DNA of 64,000 nucleotides from Flavivirga amylovorans (GTDB taxonomy: Bacteria > Bacteroidota > Bacteroidia > Flavobacteriales > Flavobacteriaceae), in NCBI RefSeq assembly GCF_030540875.1, contig NZ_JAUOEM010000001.1, positions 124,001-188,000 of the forward strand. The letters are read 5' to 3'. The number at the start of each line of letters is the position of its first letter. Position 1 is the first letter of the stretch. The notes beneath the pieces are model-generated. The model did not search any database, had not been told where the DNA came from, and saw only the letters and a program-made list of their open reading frames with translations. Position numbers and translations under genes: made by a program. Shown in pieces: positions 18,809 to 28,536 of this stretch.

Positions 18809-21604
18809 ATGATAAAACAAAAGCAGATTTGTACATTAATATTAGTTTGTGCAGCTCAACTTAGTATGCTTTTTGCCCAAAGTTCTAAAGGAGTAACAAG
18901 TATAGAAACAGGGTATACTATCAGTTTGGTAAGAACAGCTAAAGCTAATGGAAATACGGTTTTGGTGGCGAGTAGTTATGAAGGTACAGTTCTGGCTTAC
19001 TCATATTCAGGTGCGCTATTATGGAAAAATGAACTTTCAGGTTTTATGAATCATGATGTTTGGTGTGAAGATATCAATGGAGATAAAAAAGACGAAATAC
19101 TGGTGGCTAATGCAGATGGAACACTTTACTGTTTAGACAATAAAGGACAATTAATGTGGCAATTTTCAAAAAATGAAGCGCCATTTAAATCGGTTGCAGT
19201 TACTTATAAAGAGAATAAAGCCTTTGTTGTTGTAGGAAGTTATGATACACATATTTATTATTTGGATGCCAATGGGAAACAGGTTTTAGATATTGATACA
19301 AGTATATTTTCACTAGATAAGGCAAGACATAAAAACTCTAAAGAAACAGTTAAGGCTTTTGTAACGAATTATATAAGACCGGCTAAGTATAAAGATGGGT
19401 CAGATATTTTGGTGGTACATGGTATTGCTGCAACAAATTCAAATGGCAGTTTCTATTACTTTAAACCTTTAGAAAGTAAACCATTTAAGAAAGAAATAAA
19501 TAAAACGGGGCGTTTAGGCGAGGTAAGAATTGTAGACACCAATAGGGACGGTATTAGTGAAGTTCTAATAGGTAAAACGGGAGAAGCAAATAAGGGTAGT
19601 GGCTTTTATAAAATGGATTTTGGTATAGAAAGTCCAAAGGAGTTTAGCATTACAAAATTATACAATAAGTTAGATACTTTCGGGTATCGTGTTACTCAGC
19701 CAGAATGGGTAAAAGATGGCGGGCAAGAAAAGTTCTTAGTCATGTTTGGTTCACGTATTTTACTGGTAGATGCTGATATGAATGTCGATAAAACAGAGAT
19801 TTTAGCATGTAAGTATGCATTTAACGATATGTGGAACGATAAAAAAACAAATAAAATTATTTTGGCTAGTGCTCAAAGTGGCGGAAGTTCTATTCACATT
19901 ATCAATCTTAATATAAAAAGTTGGAAAAATGAATTTATAAATTTGAATCCTCCAGGGAAAATCCAAACTATTTTAGATAATACAGCTCGCATAAAAGAAA
20001 GTTTAAAAAAATATGTAAGACCATCCAGCGAAAATAAATCGCAACCTGTATATTTTATGTCTGAAAGCCGCAATAATGAAGCAGCTAAAACAGCCATAGA
20101 ACGTATTGAAAGTAAGTATGACAATCCTACGTTTTTAATCAAACCAAGAACTAGAGCTAAAGAAAACTGGGATAGGTCTTCTATTTTAAATGAAAAATAC
20201 AGAAATAGGCGTGATAGACGCATGAAATATACAGCATCTCAAAAAGAATTGGTAGAAAGTATTGCTTCTAATTATGAGTTTGGAAAAGGTATTTCGTATT
20301 GGGCAGGTCATGGTAACGATCCATATATGTACCAACTTTCAACTACAAAGAAAATTTTAGATAAAGCCAATGGTAAAAAAACAGTTTTAGTTTACCCTGA
20401 ATTGGAAGATCATACTAAAGATTTTGAGTATGTTATGGAAGGTTTAATATATCCTTTAGCAAAGTATTCTAGAGAAAAAAATGCCAAAATATTTATTAGA
20501 ACTAAGCATTTATTCTGGCAATCCAGCATTTATTTAGATAATTGGAAACGATTGATTTCTGGAGAATTTTCAGATGTGTTTATCCCTGCCATGGAGGAAA
20601 CCACAGATAAGTCTATGGAACTTAGCTTAGCATCGAGGTTAGGGATTTGGTCTAGTGGTGCAACCGATAGTTGGGGAGCACGTTGCGCCAGAGATAATGC
20701 AAGTTTTGATAGGAGTAGGCAACACGCTCATCAAATGCTTCCCAACCATTTTTTGAGGACTATGGTATACAGTATAGCAAGTGGAGCGCAGTATTTAGAT
20801 AATTTTGCGGTAGACCAAGCGTATATGAGCCTATTGTGGGATTTAATAGCTGAAGGTGCTTTGTATGTGCCAAAACGTTCAGAGATTTTAAGTTTTTCGC
20901 CTGTGTATTTAAGTATGGCACATCCAGATGAACGATATATTGAATATGGTAATGATGTAAAACCAGTTGTTTTTTATAACAAACAAGAAGAGGCAGACAA
21001 TCCTTTGGTATTTAGTCGCTTAAATGGTACATGGCCTGGAGCTCCTAATACAGAGTGGGATTTTTCTAGATATGCTGCAGGAGCAAAAGAAAGACGATTA
21101 AATTTTATACCAACCTATAATAACGGCATGGTATTAATAACGCCTCCTCAAAATGGTGTATTTCTTAATGCAGAAGATAAACGAAAGCAATTAGATGAAA
21201 ACCTACACCACATTTATAAAGGTAAACTGAAAGAATATATAACCGATGGACGTCAATATCTATCAAAAGATGGTAAAGAGGTATATTCAGCCGATACTTT
21301 TTATAGGGTAATTAAAGAAGATATTGAAAAATCTAAAAAGCTATTGCCAATAACTGTTAGTGGAAGTGTTGGATGGGTCGTAGCAGAAATAGCTCCAAAG
21401 AAGTTGCGATTGACTCTTGTAGATTCGGGTTATATTAATCCTAAAGAACGAGAAGTTAAGGTGACTTTTAATAAAATTCATCCAATTAAAGTCGTTGATA
21501 TTTTAACGAATGAGTCTTTCAAAGTTCAAAAAAATATAAGCATTGATATTCCTTTGGGAGGCTTTAGATTCATAGATATTGTTCTCTCGGATTCTTTATA
21601 TTGA
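18809..21604 (+). CDS. Secreted beta-propeller protein with C-terminal putative glycosidase module, paralogue of 860-3514
   Basis: A 931-residue exported protein (signal peptide to about MLFAQ). Residues about 30-390 are propeller repeats with DINGDKKDE and DTNRDGISE loops. The C-terminal half repeats the blocks of the unit A paralogue: WAGHGND (498-504), VLVYPELED, KIFIRTKHLFWQS, IPAMEETTDKSMELSL and a closing beta module (LVDSGYINPKEREV ... PLGGFRFIDI). Acidic residues shared by both copies, such as the Glu in PA(S/M)E(D/E)T, are candidate catalytic residues (inference). The architecture and size fit lambda-carrageenase-like GH150 enzymes, which would act on a polymer made only of sulfated galactose. 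It is the last gene of unit C and has no T9SS tail of its own, although a relic of such a tail lies just downstream at 21638. Confidence 0.75.
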   Translation: MIKQKQICTLILVCAAQLSMLFAQSSKGVTSIETGYTISLVRTAKANGNTVLVASSYEGTVLAYSYSGALLWKNELSGFMNHDVWCEDINGDKKDEILVANADGTLYCLDNKGQLMWQFSKNEAPFKSVAVTYKENKAFVVVGSYDTHIYYLDANGKQVLDIDTSIFSLDKARHKNSKETVKAFVTNYIRPAKYKDGSDILVVHGIAATNSNGSFYYFKPLESKPFKKEINKTGRLGEVRIVDTNRDGISEVLIGKTGEANKGSGFYKMDFGIESPKEFSITKLYNKLDTFGYRVTQPEWVKDGGQEKFLVMFGSRILLVDADMNVDKTEILACKYAFNDMWNDKKTNKIILASAQSGGSSIHIINLNIKSWKNEFINLNPPGKIQTILDNTARIKESLKKYVRPSSENKSQPVYFMSESRNNEAAKTAIERIESKYDNPTFLIKPRTRAKENWDRSSILNEKYRNRRDRRMKYTASQKELVESIASNYEFGKGISYWAGHGNDPYMYQLSTTKKILDKANGKKTVLVYPELEDHTKDFEYVMEGLIYPLAKYSREKNAKIFIRTKHLFWQSSIYLDNWKRLISGEFSDVFIPAMEETTDKSMELSLASRLGIWSSGATDSWGARCARDNASFDRSRQHAHQMLPNHFLRTMVYSIASGAQYLDNFAVDQAYMSLLWDLIAEGALYVPKRSEILSFSPVYLSMAHPDERYIEYGNDVKPVVFYNKQEEADNPLVFSRLNGTWPGAPNTEWDFSRYAAGAKERRLNFIPTYNNGMVLITPPQNGVFLNAEDKRKQLDENLHHIYKGKLKEYITDGRQYLSKDGKEVYSADTFYRVIKEDIEKSKKLLPITVSGSVGWVVAEIAPKKLRLTLVDSGYINPKEREVKVTFNKIHPIKVVDILTNESFKVQKNISIDIPLGGFRFIDIVLSDSLY

Positions 21605-21637
21605 TACTGAGCTCATTTAGTTTTACAATTTTTTATT

Positions 21638-21748
21638 GAAAACAAGTTGCTGCCGAATAAGGCTTATTTACTGCCTAATTCTGTATCTGATTTGTTCACG
21701 GGTATTTATGTTGTGAAATTAGAGTCAAAAGGTAAAGTGTTTAATTAA
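21638..21748 (+). pseudogene. Relic of a T9SS type A sorting domain
   Basis: This stretch reads as 36 codons to TAA, ending VSDLFTGIYVVKLESKGKVFN, the pattern of the last strands of a type A T9SS sorting domain (LxxGxYxxxxxxxGK). It has no start and no upstream body. It is in the same frame as the preceding propeller gene, separated by that gene's TGA and a second TGA at 21608. It may be the tail of a deleted gene or a lost tail of the propeller protein. The remainder of the 21605-22023 gap shows a possible degenerate half of the MITE terminal repeat at about 21609-21620, and otherwise nothing. Confidence 0.5.
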
Positions 21749-22023
21749 AAAAATAGCTCTTAACTAGAGAAAAGTAATCTAGACCGCAAAGAGTATTATA
21801 TCCTAAAAATGTCTTTTTGAAGATTAAAGTAAAAAAGAGACATATTAATATTTTTGATATAAAATCTTTTTTTTAAAGAGATGCCACATTAATTTGTAGT
21901 TTAGTCAATTATTAATTAGTTTTCAACTAATTAAAATATATAGTTGCTTTTTTTAAGCGATATTATATTATGAACACCTTTAGATTTCTGACCTAAATAA
22001 TTTAATAATACTAATTTGTCAAA

Positions 22024-25000
22024 ATGAAAAAAGTTATTATCCTAATAACTATATGTCTTTTTTCTAAGCTTTATGGGCAGAATGCTTTAGAATACGCTCA
22101 AAAATTCACAATCTCTGAGGGGCTAGCGCATAATGGGGTTACTTGTATGCTCGAAGATTCAAGAGGGTTTTTATGGTTTGGTTCCTATGATGGTTTAAAT
22201 AAATATGATGGCTATAAATTCACAACTTATAAAAATACTGTCAATAGTAATATCATTTCTTCAAATCGCGTAAGGGCGTTAAATGAAGATCACAATGGTA
22301 ATATATGGATTGGAACAGAAAAAGGACTTACTCTATATGACGCTAAAAGTGAATCATTTAGGCAAATTAAAAACATTAATCAAGACAGGTTTTTAGTTCA
22401 AAACGCAATTATACGGCATATATTAATAAATCAAGCCCAAGATATAGTGTTAGTCTCTACTGAAGCTAATGGTATTTTAGTTTTCAACAATGATTATAAA
22501 TTTTTAGGGAAATATTATCCAGGTCAAGTTTCAAATAAGCAAAATATAGTTTTTTTTAAAGGTATTCCTTTAGACAACACAAAATATTTATTCAGTACTT
22601 CCTCTGGTGTCTTTCAGTTTAATTTTGAAGACAAAAGTTTTGTACAAGTTTTGGAAGATCAAATTGGCTATAGCGAGAGTATAGAGGCAATAGGTGAAAG
22701 TAAATTCATTGTTGCAAAACAACATGGTGCTGTAATTATAAACTATAGAGGTAATAATAATGGCTCTTTTACTATTGAAAACGAGTTTTTACAAAATTAT
22801 AATATTAAAGCCTTGTTATTTGATGTTACAAAAAATTTGTGGGTTGGAGCAATAAAGAAGGGGGTTTTGAAAATCACTAATATAGATGATTTCATAAACA
22901 AAAAACCAAACTCAATTCAGCAATTTGACGATGGTTTAGGTTTATTGCGCACTAGTGCTCTTATGGAGACTTCAAGAGGAAATTGTTGGGTGGCCACTTT
23001 TAATGAAGGTGTTTACAGATTTAATGTCGTTATTCCTCCGTTTAAGAGTTGTAATGTAAAAATGAATTACCCCTATGGGTTAGAGTCTAATAGTGTAAGA
23101 CACATAGCTGCTATTGACGATGATAGGGTTTATTTAACGTCAACCGATGGGGATTTAGTTCTCTTTAATACCAAAAAAGAGGTTTTTGAGCCAATAGGCT
23201 TAAAAAAGCAATATGCAATAAAGAAAAAAATAAGTACTATATATCTGGACTCTAAAAAAAATATATGGCTAAAATTTGAAGGAGGAATAAACTTATTTAG
23301 AATAAAGCAAGGAAGCACATATTTAGAGGAAATTAGATTTGAATCAGCTCAAGATAAGGAGGATTTTGCTACAGCATTTCGTTCATTTACAGAAGACAAG
23401 TACGGTCATCTTTGGATAGGTACCAATAGCGACGTTTACAGAATTAGGATTAATGAGTTAAATGAAGTCACTAAGGTTGAAAATTTAAATGATAACCCAT
23501 ATTTTTCCAGAAAAACCTTAACAAGAGCTAGAGTTGTGTATGCTGATCCAGTTTATGATTTTGTATGGGTTGGTGCGGATTCTGATGGGCTCTTTAGAGT
23601 TGAAAATAAAATAGAGACTATTGATAAACTTGGTATTACCCAGTATAAAGCTAATACAGTAGATGAGTATTCTATATCAAGTGATTTTGTGTCGTCCATA
23701 ATTAGATTGCCTAACGAAGAATTTTGGATAGGAACAGAAGGCGGAGGAGTCTGTAAAGTGTTAAATAGTGAAAGCAGCCCACAATTTATATCATACTCAG
23801 AGGAGAATGGCTTGTCTAATAATGCTGTTAAGAGTATTTTATATGATGATAATAACAACTTATGGATAACAACTAATATTGGTCTCAATAAACTTGATAC
23901 CAAAGATTTTAGAATAAGAAAATTTAAAAAATCAGATGGATTACCATTTGAAGACTTTTTCTATGCATCCCAGAAACTTCCCAATGGTACAATCTTATTA
24001 TCAGGTTTTGATGGTTTTTGCTATTTTAAACCTAACGATGTTACTGAAAAAGAACCTTTGCCAAAACTTCAATTTGATAACCTAAGAATACTTAATACTG
24101 CTATTTTGCCCGGTGATACAATTGATGATAGGGTGTTACTTAGTAAGAGTTTAAATGAATTAGATGAAATTGTTTTAAAACATAATGAGAATGTTTTTTC
24201 TTTAGAAGTTCTAAGTCTTCATTTTTTGAATTCTCAAAACCATAATTTAAAGTATAGGCTATTGCCATTAAGAGAAGAATGGGTTCAAGTACCATCAAGC
24301 CAAAATACCATTCAATATAACGATTTACAGCATGGGGAGTATGAATTACATGTAATGGCATCCAATGCATTAAATCAATGGACACCTCCAAAAGTATTAA
24401 AGATTATTGTGAAACCTTCTATTTGGAATACAAATATGGCGTACACGATGTATGTACTATTATCTTTGTTGTTAATCTTTATTGTAATAAGGGGTATATT
24501 AAAAATACAGGCATTAAATCATAAAGTAGAGATAGAGCAACTTACCATAAGCAGTGTTAAGAAACTTAATGAGGCCAAATTACGCTTTTTTTCAAATATC
24601 TCCCATGAAATAAAGACGCCTTTGACGCTTATCTCAAGTCCTATTGAAACCTTGTTGAAAAGCTCTGGCAAAAATGCTACATTAAATGATAGGTTGAATT
24701 TAATGAAAAGGCAGGTTAGAAAAATAGAGCAACTTATAAATCAAGTTCACGATTTTCAGAGAGCTGATGCTAACCATCTAAAACTAAATTATTCTAGATT
24801 TAGATTTGACATGTTTATTGAAGAATTGGTTAAAGATTTTGGTTATTTGGCTAGAAAAGATGAAAAAGAATTACAGATAGAAAGAAAAAAATCAAAAATT
24901 ATTGTTGCAGCAGATAAGGCAAAGCTTGAAAAGATATTTAACAATTTGTTTAGTAATGCCTTGAAATATACAAAGCAAAAAGATACTATTACTGTTGATT

Positions 25001-26151
25001 ATTCAGTAGAAGATAAAGATTTAATTGTTGTAATAGAGGATACTGGACAAGGAATTGATGAGGTAGATTTACCGCATGTTTTTGAGCGTTTTTATCAATC
25101 GCATCACATCAAGGATATGCATAACAGCGGGTCGGGGATTGGATTGTCATTTTCAAAGCGTTTGGTAGAAATGCATTATGGTTACATTACAGTAGAGAGT
25201 AATTTTGGAGAAGGAACAAAATTCACGGTTCGCCTTCCAATCGTTAAAGAGCATACAGAGTCTGAAGACATTATAGAAGATATTAATTTACCAGATGAAA
25301 AAGAAATTAATTTGGATGCCTCTTTAATTCAAGAATATAATCCATTAGATATAAAAATTTCTGGCGATTTCGCTGAATCATTGATATTTTATGTTGAGGA
25401 TAATACTGAAATGCGCAACTATGTTGCTGAAGTATTGTCCAAATACTTCGATATAAAAACATTTAGTAATGGTCAAGAATGTTTAGATGCAATGGAAGAT
25501 AGATGGCCTGATATTGTTATTAGTGATATACAAATGCCTATACTTGATGGATTAAGTTTATGTATTAAAATAAAGTCAGATTTAAAAACAAGCCATATTC
25601 CAGTAATACTATTAACGGCTCTTACTAATATAAAAGACCAAGTACAAGGTATAAGGGATGGTGCCGATGCTTATATAACAAAACCGTTTAATGTACAACA
25701 TTTAGTTACAAACACAGAAGCCCTATTGACGAATAGAAAAAAACTTAGGGAACGTTTTCATGTAGGTATTCCCTTAACAAGAGATAATAATATAAACGAT
25801 AGAAATGACAATGCTTTTCTAGATAAATTATACAGTATTATTGAAGAAAATTTAGGGAATCATGAATTCAATCTTAATGATTTAGCTAGGGAAATGTATT
25901 TAAACCGTACGCATTTTTTTCAAAAAGTTAAAGCGCTAACAAATCAAACGCCTTTTGAATTGTTAAAAATGTATAGGTTAAAACGATCTACTGACTTTTT
26001 ATTACAGGAAAATATGTCTGTTAAAGAAGTAGCTTTGGTTTCAGGATTTAAAAGTAGAACAAATTTTTCTAAGGTTTTTAAAGACACCTATAATACTTCT
26101 CCTAGTATATATGCTGAAGAAATGAAAAAAAAGCGAAAAACAGAATACTAG
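22024..26151 (+). CDS. Hybrid two-component system regulator (HTCS)
   Basis: One 1375-residue chain holds a full signalling pathway. It has a signal peptide (ends KLYGQ) and a periplasmic sensor of Reg_prop propeller repeats (LWFGSYDGLNKYDG, IWIGTEKGLTLYD, FWIGTEGGGVCK and others) followed by a Y_Y_Y domain. A membrane helix lies at about 805-826. The kinase core has H861 in NISHEIKTPL, and the ATP-binding domain carries NNLFSNALKYT and SGSGIGLSFSKRL. A receiver domain has D1168 in VISDIQMP, and an AraC-type HTH ends the chain (about 1265-1375). HTCS proteins bind an oligosaccharide in the periplasm and switch on the linked polysaccharide-use genes. Position right after unit C supports control of this locus. 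The candidate operators at 701 and 8946 fit this role. Confidence 0.93.
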   Translation: MKKVIILITICLFSKLYGQNALEYAQKFTISEGLAHNGVTCMLEDSRGFLWFGSYDGLNKYDGYKFTTYKNTVNSNIISSNRVRALNEDHNGNIWIGTEKGLTLYDAKSESFRQIKNINQDRFLVQNAIIRHILINQAQDIVLVSTEANGILVFNNDYKFLGKYYPGQVSNKQNIVFFKGIPLDNTKYLFSTSSGVFQFNFEDKSFVQVLEDQIGYSESIEAIGESKFIVAKQHGAVIINYRGNNNGSFTIENEFLQNYNIKALLFDVTKNLWVGAIKKGVLKITNIDDFINKKPNSIQQFDDGLGLLRTSALMETSRGNCWVATFNEGVYRFNVVIPPFKSCNVKMNYPYGLESNSVRHIAAIDDDRVYLTSTDGDLVLFNTKKEVFEPIGLKKQYAIKKKISTIYLDSKKNIWLKFEGGINLFRIKQGSTYLEEIRFESAQDKEDFATAFRSFTEDKYGHLWIGTNSDVYRIRINELNEVTKVENLNDNPYFSRKTLTRARVVYADPVYDFVWVGADSDGLFRVENKIETIDKLGITQYKANTVDEYSISSDFVSSIIRLPNEEFWIGTEGGGVCKVLNSESSPQFISYSEENGLSNNAVKSILYDDNNNLWITTNIGLNKLDTKDFRIRKFKKSDGLPFEDFFYASQKLPNGTILLSGFDGFCYFKPNDVTEKEPLPKLQFDNLRILNTAILPGDTIDDRVLLSKSLNELDEIVLKHNENVFSLEVLSLHFLNSQNHNLKYRLLPLREEWVQVPSSQNTIQYNDLQHGEYELHVMASNALNQWTPPKVLKIIVKPSIWNTNMAYTMYVLLSLLLIFIVIRGILKIQALNHKVEIEQLTISSVKKLNEAKLRFFSNISHEIKTPLTLISSPIETLLKSSGKNATLNDRLNLMKRQVRKIEQLINQVHDFQRADANHLKLNYSRFRFDMFIEELVKDFGYLARKDEKELQIERKKSKIIVAADKAKLEKIFNNLFSNALKYTKQKDTITVDYSVEDKDLIVVIEDTGQGIDEVDLPHVFERFYQSHHIKDMHNSGSGIGLSFSKRLVEMHYGYITVESNFGEGTKFTVRLPIVKEHTESEDIIEDINLPDEKEINLDASLIQEYNPLDIKISGDFAESLIFYVEDNTEMRNYVAEVLSKYFDIKTFSNGQECLDAMEDRWPDIVISDIQMPILDGLSLCIKIKSDLKTSHIPVILLTALTNIKDQVQGIRDGADAYITKPFNVQHLVTNTEALLTNRKKLRERFHVGIPLTRDNNINDRNDNAFLDKLYSIIEENLGNHEFNLNDLAREMYLNRTHFFQKVKALTNQTPFELLKMYRLKRSTDFLLQENMSVKEVALVSGFKSRTNFSKVFKDTYNTSPSIYAEEMKKKRKTEY

Positions 26152-26360
26152 AATCTAGCTTTTTAGCAAATCCTTAAACTTAAATCTCTAGAAATAAGTT
26201 ATATTATATGGGCTGATAGGTTTTTAAATCTTAATTAGCCTCCTTTTCATTGTTAAATTGTATTTCATTTTCGTTTAGATATGTTAGTCACATATCAGGT
26301 ATTCTTGGATGCCTAAAATAATTTAATAGCTTTATTCAAAAAAGTTAAAAATTATTAAAA

Positions 26361-26520
26361 GAAGTGATTTAAACTTTTTGTGTTTAAGCGAAAATTAGTC
26401 ATTTTTTGAATCATTTGAAGGCTTTTTTAAGTTGCATAGCAGAGCTACGGAAGGCAAAAAAGACAAAAATGAACTAAAAAGGGCAATTTTTTAGTAAATG
26501 GAAAAAGTTTAAATGACTTC
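26361..26520. mobile_element. MITE-like repeat, copy 1 (160 bp)
   Basis: The ends are imperfect inverted repeats: GAAGTGATTTAAACTTTTT at the left, and the complement of GAAGTCATTTAAACTTTTT at the right (18 of 19). It is flanked by AAA on both sides, a possible 3-bp target duplication. Its sequence recurs at 48916-49075 with one mismatch by eye. The core TTGCATAGCAGAGCTACGG is shared with the shorter copy at 55678. No coding potential. It fills the middle of the 449-bp gap between the HTCS and the lactonase gene; the rest of that gap shows nothing else. Confidence 0.75.
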
Positions 26521-26600
26521 AAAGAGAGAAACATGAATTTGTTATAAATTATGGTTTGTCATTTAGTTGAAAAGAAGATGGGGTTTTACTAGATGCCTAT

Positions 26601-27419
26601 TTATAATTCATTTGATTTAACATAAAACAACCCGCCTCCATAGACTTCGTGTTTAGAATCATTTTTAGCGGTTGTTATGTATAGGTTAGCATCATTATCA
26701 AAACAACATGAGGTAATATTAGAACATGGCAATTTTATATCATTTATTTTTTCCCCGTTTAAAGGATTCCACTTAGATACACAACCGCCTCCCCATTCGG
26801 CAATCCATAGCATGCCATCTTTATCAATGCACATGCCATCAGGACTACTTGATCCCGTAAATTCTATTACATAGGCGATAAACTCTATGTCTCCAGTTTC
26901 TAAGTCATAAGCATATTTTGCTACTTTTTTTGTTGGAGTATCAATAAAGTAAAGAAATTTGTTGTCATGAGAAAACGCTAAACCATTAGAAATAGTTGTG
27001 TTCTTGATGATTGTTTTAAACTGACCTTCGTGGTAAGAATAAACATTGCCCACATTTTCTATAACTTCAGGGTATCCCATTGTTCCTATAATAATTCTTC
27101 CTATAGGGTCTTGAATTCCATCATTATACCTAACATTATCATTGATATCAATTTGAAAAGCAAATTTTTTCTGAAGTGAATTAAAATCAATTTCGAAAAA
27201 CCCATCCTTAGATGAAACCAAAACCACTTTATGTTTTTTGAAATAAATACAGCTTACAGGAGAATCAAGCTTCATGCTCAGAATCTCTTTGTTTACTGGG
27301 TTATAACAATACACCAAACAATCTAAAATGGATACAAAATAAAGGAGGTTGTTTTCTGAATTAAAAACAGGACCTTCTAAAAGTTCTGAATCAGAATGAA
27401 AAATTAATGATGGAATCAT
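26601..27419 (-). CDS. SMP-30/gluconolactonase family lactonase
   Basis: A 272-residue cytoplasmic six-bladed propeller of the SMP-30/regucalcin family, which hydrolyses sugar lactones using one divalent metal. Likely metal and substrate ligands are visible: Glu in LLEGPVF, Asn in RYNDG, Asn in ISNGLAF and Asp in SPDGMC. No signal peptide is present. The gene starts 12 nt after the stop of the SDR dehydrogenase gene, so the two form an operon. Context (galactonate dehydratase divergent from it) suggests it opens D-galactono-lactone to D-galactonate. Substrate specificity within the family is broad and cannot be read directly from the sequence, so galactonolactonase is an inference. Confidence 0.82.
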   Translation of the reverse strand: MIPSLIFHSDSELLEGPVFNSENNLLYFVSILDCLVYCYNPVNKEILSMKLDSPVSCIYFKKHKVVLVSSKDGFFEIDFNSLQKKFAFQIDINDNVRYNDGIQDPIGRIIIGTMGYPEVIENVGNVYSYHEGQFKTIIKNTTISNGLAFSHDNKFLYFIDTPTKKVAKYAYDLETGDIEFIAYVIEFTGSSSPDGMCIDKDGMLWIAEWGGGCVSKWNPLNGEKINDIKLPCSNITSCCFDNDANLYITTAKNDSKHEVYGGGLFYVKSNEL

Positions 27420-27431
27420 AAGATAAAAATG

Positions 27432-28178
27432 TTATATATATTCGCCTCCAGTTATTCTTATTTTTGAGCCTGTTGTCATAGCAGAATCATCAGAAATTAA
27501 ATACATTACTGCGGGTACAGGGTCAGAAGGCGTTAACATACGACCCATAGGAAGTTCTTCTCCTGCTTTACGTTTTAATTCTTCTACACTAACGCCTTCT
27601 TCTTCTCTTAACTTTAATTCTCCCTCTGTACTTGTCCAACCCATTACTACATAATTTGATCGAACGCCATATTGAGAATAGTGATGCGCCAAGTGTCTTG
27701 ATAGTGTATAAAGTGTGCCTTTAGTAAGTGCATAAGCTGTTCTATCTTTTTGGCCATAATCCATATGAGCAGATCCAAAGAATATTATTGAACCTGATCT
27801 GGCAGCCTTCATATATTTTAACACATGTTTGATTAAAAAATAAGGGCCTTTAAGATTCACATTAAAAACGCTGTCGTAAACATCTTCTTCCGTTTCTAAT
27901 ATCGAAGCTACAGGAGTTATTCCTGCATATAAAACTAAGGCGTCTATACTTCCAAATTTTTCTATAGTTTGGGTAACAAAGCTTTCTAAGTCATTAGTAG
28001 TATTTAAGTCAACTGTATGAAAATAGAGCTTGTCTTCTGCATTCAAGGTACGGATAAGTTCATCACCTTCTTCTTTTTTTCTGCTACAAAAAGACACATT
28101 GTAACCTTTTTTTAAACAGGATTTAAGTATCTCTTTTCCAACTCCTTTGGTACCTCCCAATATCATTACTGTTTTCAT
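27432..28178 (-). CDS. SDR-family sugar dehydrogenase (possible galactose 1-dehydrogenase)
   Basis: A 248-residue short-chain dehydrogenase. The cofactor motif GGTKGVG lies at 8-14, the structural YAG at 84-86, and the catalytic Ser136-Tyr149-Lys153 (YALTK) is intact. The product is cytoplasmic. It is the first gene of a two-gene minus-strand operon with the SMP-30 lactonase, and diverges from the dgoD operon across a 358-bp gap. Together these genes fit oxidation of an aldose at C1 to a lactone. D-galactose is the obvious candidate because the adjacent dehydratase is galactonate-type. SDRs have wide substrate ranges, and a role in L-sugar or uronate metabolism cannot be excluded. Confidence 0.82.
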   Translation of the reverse strand: MKTVMILGGTKGVGKEILKSCLKKGYNVSFCSRKKEEGDELIRTLNAEDKLYFHTVDLNTTNDLESFVTQTIEKFGSIDALVLYAGITPVASILETEEDVYDSVFNVNLKGPYFLIKHVLKYMKAARSGSIIFFGSAHMDYGQKDRTAYALTKGTLYTLSRHLAHHYSQYGVRSNYVVMGWTSTEGELKLREEEGVSVEELKRKAGEELPMGRMLTPSDPVPAVMYLISDDSAMTTGSKIRITGGEYI

Positions 28179-28536
28179 AGGTATTTTTAATAAATTTAAT
28201 TTTAACTAATTTTGGCCAAAAGTCTGAATGTTTTATTTAGTTAAGGTGTTTTAGAGTCAATAATGCGTTTTCCTCCGTAAAAATATTTGTGAATGTTTTA
28301 GAAACAGAAGTTTAAGTCGAGCTCTATAAATATAGAGTTTTGAAAAGCCATAATGTTAATACATACTCATTTACTTATAACTACCAAAAAATAACTCTAA
28401 GAAACCTATCTTAGCTTTTAATACTCGATTTTTGACCCCTTGTAAAAAGACATGTTAGAATCAATTAAAAAATGGATACTCCATGTTGAAATCGTTAAAC
28501 ACGTTTTATAAATAAATAAAGTAAAAGTCAAATTAA
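28179..28536. promoter_or_regulatory. Divergent promoter region between SDR and dgoD operons, with a palindrome
   Basis: The 358-bp gap must hold promoters for both directions. An inverted repeat, CTCTATA-AA-TATAGAG, lies at 28322-28337. Just before it, GTTTAAGT at 28310-28317 repeats the core of the motif found at 701 and 8946. The distance from that core to the next TAGA is 23 nt here against 22 in the earlier copies. This weak similarity suggests, but does not prove, common control of the galactonate genes and the polysaccharide locus. No clear -7 box was found. Confidence 0.4.

Noticed and set aside
26361-26520. CRISPR or riboswitch for the 160-bp repeat
   Set aside because: Only three dispersed copies with inverted ends and target duplications; no arrays, spacers or aptamer-like conservation at gene starts.
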